DNA from: Larix kaempferi
Lineage: Eukaryota; Streptophyta; Pinopsida; Pinales; Pinaceae
Assembly (NCBI GenBank): GCA_027924585.1
Contig: BSBM01000386.1
Location: 1,102,001 to 1,166,000, forward strand
Length of the DNA: 64,000 nucleotides
Reading direction: 5' to 3'
The translations under genes were made by a program, and so were the position numbers. Positions 56,676-64,000 of this stretch are shown here, one piece after another (the stretch's first letter is position 1; every line of letters starts with the position of its first letter). Below the pieces are notes generated by a model, which was not told where the DNA came from, did no database searches, and saw only the letters and a list, made by a program, of their open reading frames with translations.

Positions 56676-56800
56676 GCAGAAATGGCGGAAACAGTCTTTC
56701 AGCGGTCTTTGACGGTAACATGTACGGTGGAGCCTCCTTAGTTAGTGCCTAGACCTGCGAGTTAGCAGAAATGGCGGAAACAGTCTTTCAGCGGTCTTAA
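56676..56800. repeat. Direct repeat of 36 bp
   Basis: AGCAGAAATGGCGGAAACAG followed by TCTTTCAGCGGTCTT occurs at about 56677 and 56765, upstream of the large - strand gene. Confidence 0.92.
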
Positions 56801-56856
56801 AAAATTAATACCCTAGACCGCTAATACTTGCGAGTTATCATGTTAATCTAGACCGC

Positions 56857-56993
56857 AGCGGAAAATAGGATATCGTACATTTCTGTACGGGTATCCATTT
56901 TCCGCTTCCACTCAGCGACAGCCACGTAGCACCCGTCACATCTCAGCGGAAAATGGATACCCGTACAGAAATGTACGATATCCTATTTTCCGC
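56857..56993. repeat. Long perfect inverted repeat (arms about 50 bp)
   Basis: AGCGGAAAATAGGATATCGT and onward to TCCATTTTCCGCT is mirrored by AGCGGAAAATGGATACCCGT to TCCTATTTTCCGCT, with a spacer of about 37 bases. The arms are perfect or nearly so by eye. Confidence 0.93.
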
Positions 56994-57009
56994 TCCGCTA
57001 TTTTAAAAA

Positions 57010-57450
57010 AAAAATGTTTACAGCCTGTCGCTTAACCGACACCTAGCATATTGTCGGTTAACCGACACGTAGAACATCTACAGCATGTCGGTTAACCGAC
57101 CCCTAGAACATCTAGCGACTGTCGGTTAACCGACACCTATAACATCCAAAAACTGACGGTTAACCGACACCTACAACATCTACGGACTATCGGTTAACCG
57201 ACACCTATAACATCTACATGCCATCGGTTAACCGACGCCGTGGAGCATTTGATCGACAGCAAGAAGCCGTCGGTTTGTTTTTTTAAATTGTTCTAGGCGT
57301 CGCTTGATTTGCGTCGGTTAACCGACACCTCGCCTAGGCGTCGGTTAACCGACGGGATTATTAACCGTCGCTGAAACGACGGCTTGGAGGGCTGTCGGAT
57401 AACCGACGACAATCCAACGACGCCTAAAAAAAATCATAGTGTCGTACATG
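57010..57450 (+). repeat. CACTA right subterminal repeats with palindromic core
   Basis: About ten copies of a 14-bp palindrome GTCGGTTAACCGAC or close variants, many spaced about 34-36 bp apart and joined by ACCTAGAACATCTACA-type linkers. They change towards the end to CGTCGGTTAACCGACG and GTCGGATAACCGACG. Candidate binding sites for the TNPA-like protein. Confidence 0.92.
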
Positions 57451-57483
57451 CGACAGGGAAATGTCGAAAATCTGACAATACAG

Positions 57484-57514
57484 CCGTCGGATTTTGCGTC
57501 AAAATGTTGTAGTG
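57484..57514 (-). repeat. CACTA right terminal inverted repeat
   Basis: On the - strand begins CACTACAACATTTTGACG and ends CCGACGG. Followed on the + strand by ACA (57515-57517), matching ACA before the left end. Confidence 0.93.
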
Positions 57515-58577
57515 ACATGTGGAACATTCAGGGAAGTCTGATGACTATGAGTCATGCGATGAGTGGGTTTGACAAAGGAAAGCTGATCAATGTTCACCAT
57601 ATTCCCATGATGAGGAAAATACATCACTCAAAAGAGCGAGGACACTACAACTTTCATTGCATAAACATAGTCTCATCCAAGGACTAGATTAAAATCTAAG
57701 GGACCTTGGACTACCATAACATCAATACAGACAATTTTCTCCGAAAGTGATAGGTATCTGAGGAAGGATCCCTAAAGGTCTAGTAGGCCTTCTATTAAAA
57801 GCCAATATCTGGTCAGTGACTAGCACAAGCTGAGGGGAACCTATAGCTTGCCAAGCAGTTGAGGATAAAATACTAACAAAAGCTCCCTCATCAACTATAG
57901 TGCAAAATATTTCCTTATCGAAAACTCCTATAGATATCTGGAAAGGAACACTCGAAGGAAGACAAGATTCTGTTAGCCCATTCTAATCAAAGGAAATGAC
58001 CTCAGTACTTGGATGGGGTCCTGTGGAAATGGACAGGGTTTCCCCCTGCCTAGAATAATATGAACTGACTTGGAAAACATCAGCGGTTTCCAATTCACTC
58101 TAACCTGAAAGACTAGAATGAGACGAAGATTTTATCATGGTGACTACTTCAATCTGGGAATTCTCCAATAAAAGAGTGGGATCGAGTGGAGGCGATATAG
58201 ACTCGACCACTTCAACTTCACTCTTTGAAGAAAGAGTGGGATCGACCGAGGATGGGGCTAGATCGACCACTTCATCAACCAATGGGGGGTCAAGGGACAC
58301 CTTACGATCTCCATTCGGAAAGTGTTTCTGAGATACAATAATGTCTTCCAACAATTGTGAAGCTTCACCCATGCATGGACAAAGGTAAGTAAGGTGCATT
58401 CCCTTGCATAAAAAACAAGGATTCTTGACTTTACCTTTCCGACCCTTAACCATAGAGTCACTAGTTGATGGGGTATCATTAGTATGATGTCCAGAGGATG
58501 ACGATATAGGTGGTTTGGAGGCTTTATACCATTATTCTAACACTTTGGAAAGACCGGGACAATCCTTGAGAAGGTGA
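57515..58577 (-). pseudogene. Gypsy gag-protease remnant
   Basis: On the - strand from 58577: part of a zinc-knuckle-like region (LKDCPGLSKVLE), then CFLCKGMHLTYLCP near 58400 with Cys and His spacing of a gag knuckle. Next comes a Pro/Ser/Val-rich linker with repeated VDP-type motifs and a retroviral-type aspartic protease: TIVDEGAFVSIL near 57900, ILAFNRRPTRPLGILPQIPI near 57790, QGPLDFNLVLG near 57700. Stops include two that fit CGA to TGA (after NLVLG, and before VMYFP). One frameshift lies near 57725. The protease active site reads D-E-G, which I recall as normal in this plant Gypsy lineage. A Copia LTR cuts the gag at 58578 and the CACTA element cuts the other side. Confidence 0.75.
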
Positions 58578-61068
58578 TGTTAGATCGGGTCCTGTCACTG
58601 AGAGGGGGGGGGTGAATAAGTGACTGCTAAAATTTAAACAATTTTTGACAAATGTAAAACAAATTTCAACACACTGATTTATCGTGGAACCCCAATTGGG
58701 TTAACCACCAAAGCTTTTCTATTATCTGCAAAATTGCTTTTTACATGTTACAATAGAATTCGATCGGCACCAACCAATCAGGATGCACCCACACCCTTAA
58801 TTCACCAGCACCAACTGGTAGGAGGCTACGACCCCCTATTTAGTTAGCGACGACTGACAAGGAAGCATCAACTCCCTTTCGCAAGGACCAACCTGCCCTA
58901 GCACCACCCTGCCGCCCTTAAGATATTAAGTCTCCACACGCTTCTAGAACTGCATTGCTTCCTTTGGCCTTTACTTCTTCTTCAAGTACTGAGTTGAAGA
59001 ATCGAGAGACACTTTTTACAAATGATTTTGTCTTTTCAATATATACTTCTCCAATGTGCATTTTGAAATGTCACACCTTTTCAAAACAACACAATCCTAA
59101 AAAAAAATGATATTATATTAAAAATCATTTTATTTTTTATTTTTAATATATAACTATTTATTTTAATTAACCCCCGAGAAAATGATTTTATATTTAAATC
59201 ATTTTCATAATTAAAACTATATACAATTTTATTTTAATTAATTTAAAATTGTCGTTTTTATGATTTCTCAGCCACGTCTAATAACTCATCCTCCACATCG
59301 ACGCCATGTATGCACCTTTTTTTCAACATAGCATCAAACCATCAATTTACACGCTCTACACGCTCTAGGTTTAAGAGATTTGGCTCCCCTTGGCTTTTGT
59401 ACATTGCCACTTCATTATCCACCTCGTCTATGCCATTATCCATCTCAGCTACACGTCTGCCAAGTCAATATTCACCTCTACGCCACGTTTTCAACATCCT
59501 TGTCATCGTCCACGCAGAAGTAGCCACGTGTAGAAAAAGGATAGGGGACCTGACAGATCGTCCCGGGCGCCGAGCTGGTGAGCTTCTCGTGGAGTCCAAT
59601 CACCCAGTGCCCCTGCCTATCCTTTGCACTACACGTCAATAGGATTGGCATTGAATTGTGTATATAAACACATAAAACAATGTCTTCACTATGAATGTGG
59701 GATAATTCCCAAACCGAAACTTAATCTCCACCGTTGAGTTTTAATCCGATGCCTGCTGAGTCTCCGCCATGGATCTTGAAGTTTCCAAGCCATCACATGC
59801 AAACACTCTCCCAAGTGAGCTTCCCCTTTCATTGTTACCATATACGGTTTTCATGGGATGAGGAGGATGGTCGACATGATATCTGCAATATTCGATCACC
59901 ATTTCTAAGATCTTGCTGGACGTGTTATGCACAGGAATGGGATTCTCAACGCCCATCACCTTATTTATGCTCGCCATGGTGGAAATCATCCCATCTATGT
60001 ACGCCGACTGCGATGCCACTTCCTTCATATTTAAGAGAGAAACCCTTGTGGGCACACGTCTTCGAAGGTGAAACTTCATGGTTTCAGAATCGGCTTGAAC
60101 GCTTTCTTTCTAGCCAACTTTATACATCCCCATTTCAACATTGAGTGGAGTGCAATGCAAATTAATTCTACAGTGAAGATGGGTTTTATTTCCTTCCTCG
60201 TGTGTGATTGCTTGGCAAAATCCCAATACAAAATGAGGTTCTTTTGTGATTTCAAGAACTATAGACCCTTGAATTAACTCTTAGTAAACCAAAATATTTC
60301 CCTGTTAACATACCTTTATGATGCAAGCTTGACTAGAATCGGCAATCATCCTTTTCAATGAGAATCCGATTCTGAATATATTCCGACTTGTTCCTGAATG
60401 CAGAATTGGTTTGAGAATCATTTGAAGTTTCTCCAGTCTCGGAAGCTTGAACATTGTCTCTGCCTTGGGGTAAATCATTCAGATAAGTATAGTCCACCTT
60501 TTCTTCCTTTCTATTCGCATATGTCTGGAAATCGTCTCTCTAATGTGGATGATAGCCTTGGGCAGAACGCATCTGTAAGGGATGGTCATCATCAATGACT
60601 TCATTTGATCCCTTTATTTCCTTGGTGCAATCCAGATTTGAATGATGAACCAAGTAATTGGTATGGGAGCTGCTTTTGTCTTCATTGAATAGCACAAGTC
60701 TCTGCAACAATAGCATTATCTATAGGTGTATAGACACAATTGGCTGTTTGAAGTTGAAATTCCAGATTTAGTAGCATCATGATTGGAAAGTGGTAGAATT
60801 AGGAATCGAATGAGAGCATGTCCATTTCAAATTGGCAATTGTCAACGAGTCATTCATCATTTCAGCTGTCTGGATATTGTTTTTAGCTTTTCAAGGATAG
60901 TAACTTGTACCTTGTTTTGAGATTAGAGATTTCAGCAGTAGTGTGTCCTAACAGAGCATATGTTTTCAGCATTGTCATGGCTAGTTACCATTACCACTTA
61001 TGATTGCCATCAATGACAATACTCTGCCATATATCTTTGTTGCCCTGCCACTGCCATATTGCCAACTA
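58578..61068 (-). repeat. Candidate 3' LTR of the second Copia element, about 2.5 kb
   Basis: Bounded on the + strand by TGTTAGATCGGG at 58578 and by TGCCAACTA just before a reverse-strand purine tract at 61071-61080. On the - strand it ends with a CCCCCCCCTCTCAGTGACAG-type stretch and GATCTAACA, familiar from SIRE-like LTR ends. There is no second copy in the window for proof. It contains no coding sequence that I trust. The region 59100-59250 is A/T-rich, and a TATATAAA-like motif lies at 59657-59665. Confidence 0.5.
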
Positions 61069-61070
61069 TA

Positions 61071-61145
61071 TCCCCCTTTGGCATTGATGACAATATCATT
61101 TACATTTCTCCCCCTTTGACATCAAGACAAAGGGCTAATAACCTC
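61071..61145 (-). promoter_or_regulatory. Reiterated polypurine tracts of the second Copia element
   Basis: On the - strand CAAAGGGGGA at 61071-61080 and CAAAGGGGGAGAAA near 61106-61119, with further CAGGGGGAGG near 61143 and AGGGGGAGA near 61168. The tract nearest the LTR probably primes plus-strand synthesis. Repeated G-tracts between pol and the LTR are typical of SIRE-like Copia elements. Confidence 0.65.
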
Positions 61146-61199
61146 CCCCTGACAACAATCACTGTCTCCCCCTATCCAGATGCATCACTCAGTTTTGTT

Positions 61200-64000
61200 T
61201 TAATTTGGAGAGGGAATTACACCCAGCTTTTGACTGAGATGCTCAAACACGTCCCTGTTCAGAGGCTTAGTAAATATGTCTGCCACTTGTTCCTGTGTCA
61301 GAATATATTCAAGTCTGATATTCTTGCTTGCAGCTTGCTCTCTCAAATAGTGATATTTTATAGTAATATGTTTTGCCTTGGAGTGTTGGACAGGGTTTTT
61401 GGACAAACTTATGGCACTTGTGTTGTCACAATGGATGATAGTGGGTCCTTCAAACACAACCTTAATATCTTGTAGAGTTTGTTTCATCCATTCGACCTGT
61501 GTGCAACACTCTGCTGCTGCAATGTACTCTGCTTTAGTGGTGGATAGGGAGATTGAGGTCTGTTTTTTACTTATCCAAGAGACAAGTGATTCTCCCAAGA
61601 AAAATGCTCCTCCACTTGTGCTCTTCCTATCATCTACACACCCAGCCCAGTCAGCATCTGAATAGGCTCTTAAGGAGAAGAATTTCTTGCTTGGATACCA
61701 GAGTCCAAAGTTTATAGTTCCTTTTAGGTACTTGAAGATTCTCTTTACTGCTTGAACATGATTCTCTTTTGGTGCTGATTGGAATCTAGAAACCATCCCA
61801 ACAGTTTGCTTGACATTTGTCCTGGAGGCTGTGACATATAGCAGACTTCCAATCATTGACCTATAGGTTTTTTTATCAACATTTTTGGACTCATATTCTT
61901 TACTAAGCTTACATCCTACAGTCATAGGTGTACTCACTGGTTTACAATCTTCAAATAGGATTTTTCTGAGCATATCTTTTACATATTTAGTTTGATGTAT
62001 AAAAATTCCCTCATTGGATTGTATTATTTGCAAACCAAGGAAGAAGTTGAGTTCTCCAAGCAGAGACATCTCAAACTCCTGTTGCATCAATTTGGCAAAT
62101 TCCTTGCTCATCTTTTCATCATCACTTCCAAATACTATGTCATCAACATAAACTTCTACAATAATCATGATATCATTTACAGTTTTATAGTAGAGATTGT
62201 TGTTTGCTGATCCTCTTTTAAAACCTTTTAATTGCAAGTAGGAATCCAGTCTTGCATACCATGCTCTAGGTGCTTGTTTTAGCCCATAGAGTGCTTTCTT
62301 TAATTTGCAGACATAGTCTCCTTTATCCGTCAACCGAAAACCTTTTGGTTGCTCAATGTAAACCTCTTCTTCTAAGTATCCATTAAGGAATGCTGACTTG
62401 ACATCCATCTGATATACTTTCAACTTTTTGTGACTAGCAAAGGCTAAGAACATTCTAATTGCTTCCAATCTGGCCACAAGTGCAAAAGTTTCTTCAAAAT
62501 CAACTCCTTCAACTTGGGCATAACCTTTACACACCAATCTGGCCTTGTTCCTGACAACTTGTCCATCTTCATTCATTTTATTCTTAAATACCCATTTGGT
62601 CCCAATGAAATTCTTGTCTTTTGGTCTTGGAACCAAATCCCAAGTTTGATTCTTTTCGATTTGGTCCAATTCTTCATTTATAGCATTGACCCAATTCTCA
62701 TCTTTGCATGCCTCTTTGATTGAGCTGGGCTCAATATGTGATAGGAGTGCTATTTCTGTTTGATACAACAGTTTTCTTCTTGTTTGTACTCCTGCATCTT
62801 TACCTCCAATGATCTGGTCTTCAGGATGATTCTTTTGGACTATTCTGGAGGGTGTCTTGGTGTCTTTTCTAGGTGATTTTTCTCTTTCTTCTCGAATATC
62901 ATCCTCTTCTTCTTTGGTACCTATTTCATTTTCTTGTATGCCTTCTTCATTTGGCTGTGTATCAACTGGCTCCTCATCATCCTCGCTTTCACTATTGAGT
63001 GCACTTTCTTGATGTTTGATAATTTTTGTTTTTAAATCATCCACCTTAACATCAACACTTTCAACAATCTTATGTAATCTGAAATTGTAGCATCTGTATG
63101 CTCTTTGGGCAGAAGAGTATCCAAGAAATATACCTTCATCAAATCTAGCATCAAATTTTCCAAGATCTTCATCAAGTCTTTTAATGTAACATTTACTTCC
63201 AAAGATCTTAAAATATTTTACAGAGGGAGTTCTTCCAAACCATAATTCATACGGAGTCTTCTCACTATTTTTCCTGAGCTGTCCTCTATTTAAAATGTAC
63301 ACTGCTGTGCTTATAGCTTCCCTCCAGTATCCATCAGACAGTTTTGCTTCATTTAGCATGGTTCTTGCGGCCTCCTGAACTGTTCTATTCTTCCTTTCAG
63401 CAACCCCATTTTGCTGAGGTGTTCTGGTAGCAGAGAATTGTCTTTTAATTCCATGAGTTTCACAGAAGATATCAAACTCTTTTGAAGTAAACTCACCGCC
63501 ATTGTCTGATCTAAGACATTTGATTTTTGATTCTTTTTCATTTTCAACAAGAGTTTTAAAAACTTTGAATTTTTCAAATGCTTCTGATTTTTCTTTTAGA
63601 AAGAATACCCACGTCATTCTCGTAAAATCATCGATGAATAGCATAAAATATGACTCTCCTTGCATACTTTTGGTCCTTGTAGGTCCACAGAGATCAGTGT
63701 GAACCAGCTGTAACGGTTTTGAGGTTGAGTGCTCTTTTGTTTTGAACCTTACTCTAGTTTGCTTCCCTAATTGACAATGTCTACATATAGGATTTGATGG
63801 TTTTGTGATCTTTGGCAAGTTTCTAACTGCCCCAAGGTTGCTGAATTTTACTAAATTGTCAAAGTTAATGTGTCCCAACCTCCTATGCCATAGCCAACTT
63901 TCATCTAATAAATTTATATAACATTCCTCATCTAGTTTTGTATTTAATATGTATACATTCTCAGGAGTTCTAGATGCAGTACCAACTAATTTTCCTGAGT
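61200..64000 (-). CDS. Copia pol polyprotein: integrase, RT and RNase H (N-terminus outside window)
   Basis: An open frame from the window edge to TAA at 61200-61202, about 933 codons. Counting from MGHINF at 63878: the gag-pre-integrase HHCC motif leads in (LWHRRLGH just upstream, CRHC at 32-35). The integrase catalytic triad is D62 (HTDLCGP), D125 (RSDNGGEF) and E161 (GVAERKN). An acidic linker spans about 296-340. RT runs about 425-660 with [32 protein letters not shown] and YVDD at 577-580. RNase H has YSDADWAGC (740-747), [10 protein letters not shown] and CDNTSAI, ending at VADIFTKPL (865-873). Every key motif is present. Together these would copy element RNA into DNA and insert it. One unusual residue is ALVARLEA where APVARLEA is common. 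The long intact frame suggests recent activity. Confidence 0.93.
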   Translation of the reverse strand, partial: SGKLVGTASRTPENVYILNTKLDEECYINLLDESWLWHRRLGHINFDNLVKFSNLGAVRNLPKITKPSNPICRHCQLGKQTRVRFKTKEHSTSKPLQLVHTDLCGPTRTKSMQGESYFMLFIDDFTRMTWVFFLKEKSEAFEKFKVFKTLVENEKESKIKCLRSDNGGEFTSKEFDIFCETHGIKRQFSATRTPQQNGVAERKNRTVQEAARTMLNEAKLSDGYWREAISTAVYILNRGQLRKNSEKTPYELWFGRTPSVKYFKIFGSKCYIKRLDEDLGKFDARFDEGIFLGYSSAQRAYRCYNFRLHKIVESVDVKVDDLKTKIIKHQESALNSESEDDEEPVDTQPNEEGIQENEIGTKEEEDDIREEREKSPRKDTKTPSRIVQKNHPEDQIIGGKDAGVQTRRKLLYQTEIALLSHIEPSSIKEACKDENWVNAINEELDQIEKNQTWDLVPRPKDKNFIGTKWVFKNKMNEDGQVVRNKARLVCKGYAQVEGVDFEETFALVARLEAIRMFLAFASHKKLKVYQMDVKSAFLNGYLEEEVYIEQPKGFRLTDKGDYVCKLKKALYGLKQAPRAWYARLDSYLQLKGFKRGSANNNLYYKTVNDIMIIVEVYVDDIVFGSDDEKMSKEFAKLMQQEFEMSLLGELNFFLGLQIIQSNEGIFIHQTKYVKDMLRKILFEDCKPVSTPMTVGCKLSKEYESKNVDKKTYRSMIGSLLYVTASRTNVKQTVGMVSRFQSAPKENHVQAVKRIFKYLKGTINFGLWYPSKKFFSLRAYSDADWAGCVDDRKSTSGGAFFLGESLVSWISKKQTSISLSTTKAEYIAAAECCTQVEWMKQTLQDIKVVFEGPTIIHCDNTSAISLSKNPVQHSKAKHITIKYHYLREQAASKNIRLEYILTQEQVADIFTKPLNRDVFEHLSQKLGVIPSPN

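Larger units (their letters stand above)
28997..57514 (+). mobile_element. CACTA (En/Spm) DNA transposon, 28.5 kb
   Basis: Terminal inverted repeats begin CACTACTACATTTTGACC on the left and CACTACAACATTTTGACG on the right (reverse strand) and match at 29 of the first 31 positions. Both sides are flanked by ACA, the 3-bp duplication typical of CACTA elements. Subterminal regions carry clustered GTCGG-type motifs. Inside are the two expected genes, a TNPD-like transposase and a TNPA-like gene, both on the + strand. The length is swollen by insertions in the first transposase intron and between the genes, and by a third large coiled-coil gene near the right end. Confidence 0.93.
25093..58577 (-). 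mobile_element. Non-autonomous Gypsy-type element with gag-protease but no RT, split by a CACTA transposon
   Basis: The 3' LTR lies at 25093-25705, a non-coding repeat-filled interior at 25706-28996, and the gag-protease remnant at 57515-58577, all on the - strand. The CACTA element sits between the last two. Reading across the CACTA site with one ACA/TGT copy removed, the protease-end frame continues about nine codons and then meets a stop near 28975, followed at once by purine-tract-like DNA, so RT and integrase are absent. The right side is truncated by a Copia insertion at 58578, and the 5' LTR lies beyond the window. The layout resembles gag-only (TR-GAG-like) elements. Confidence 0.7.
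58578..64000 (-). mobile_element. Copia-type LTR retrotransposon (SIRE-like), 3' part, intact pol
   Basis: The 3' LTR (about 58578-61068) is followed, in the - strand sense upstream, by G-rich purine tracts and a long open pol frame that runs off the window end. The left limit TGTTAGATC, next to TGAGAGGGGGGGGTGAATAA, is the usual far end of SIRE-type LTRs. The element inserted into the Gypsy gag. The pol frame has no stop over 930 codons, so the insertion may be fairly recent. The 5' LTR, gag and start of pol are outside the window. Confidence 0.75.

Noticed and set aside
59734-60144. + strand frame of 136 codons and its - strand shadow inside the long Copia LTR
   Set aside because: No domain, no conserved context. 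An LTR is not expected to code.

Overview
This window looks like intergenic DNA from a land plant with a large, repeat-rich genome. Evidence: LTR retrotransposons primed by tRNA-Asp and initiator tRNA-Met, a CACTA (En/Spm) transposon with TNPD-like and TNPA-like genes split by GT-AG introns, a plant-type LINE with an RNase H domain, and captured gene fragments resembling plant housekeeping genes. I see no convincing intact host gene. A gymnosperm is plausible from the style of the elements, but the sequence alone does not prove it.

The layout is a set of nested transposons. (1) Bases 1-3632: the 3' part of a LINE on the + strand. (2) About 3633-24690: a Helentron-type (Rep-helicase-endonuclease) rolling-circle element on the - strand, split twice. 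A 9.9 kb LTR element (3989-13901) lies inside its endonuclease, and a 7 kb Copia element (16137-23152, - strand) lies between Rep and helicase. (3) 25093-58577: a Gypsy-type element on the - strand with a 3' LTR, reiterated non-coding DNA and a gag-protease remnant but no reverse transcriptase. It is split by a 28.5 kb CACTA transposon (28997-57514) with matching termini and a 3-bp ACA duplication. (4) 58578-64000: a second Copia element on the - strand with a long 3' LTR and a long intact pol frame, inserted in the Gypsy gag.

The 3989-13901 element stands out. Its two 946-bp LTRs differ at 5 positions, so it moved recently, yet its 8 kb interior has no gag or pol. Instead it carries damaged, intron-free pieces of at least three unrelated host genes (AE7/MIP18 family, VPS33-like, RecQ-like helicase), plus a roughly 620-bp array of a 15-bp unit. 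It looks like a non-autonomous gene-capturing retrotransposon (LARD-like).

The CACTA element holds a complete but stop-damaged TNPD-like transposase (30284-40721) and an apparently open TNPA/Transposase_24-like gene (47950-50468). It also contains three large coiled-coil genes of a family I do not recognise (33253-35229 -, 44677-46512 +, 53219-56533 -). The first two are clear paralogues. The second is flanked by long inverted repeats that each contain a hairpin, so the family may travel on its own, possibly undescribed, mobile element. Most interrupting stops fit C-to-T change (CGA to TGA, CAG to TAG), as expected for methylated, silenced repeats.
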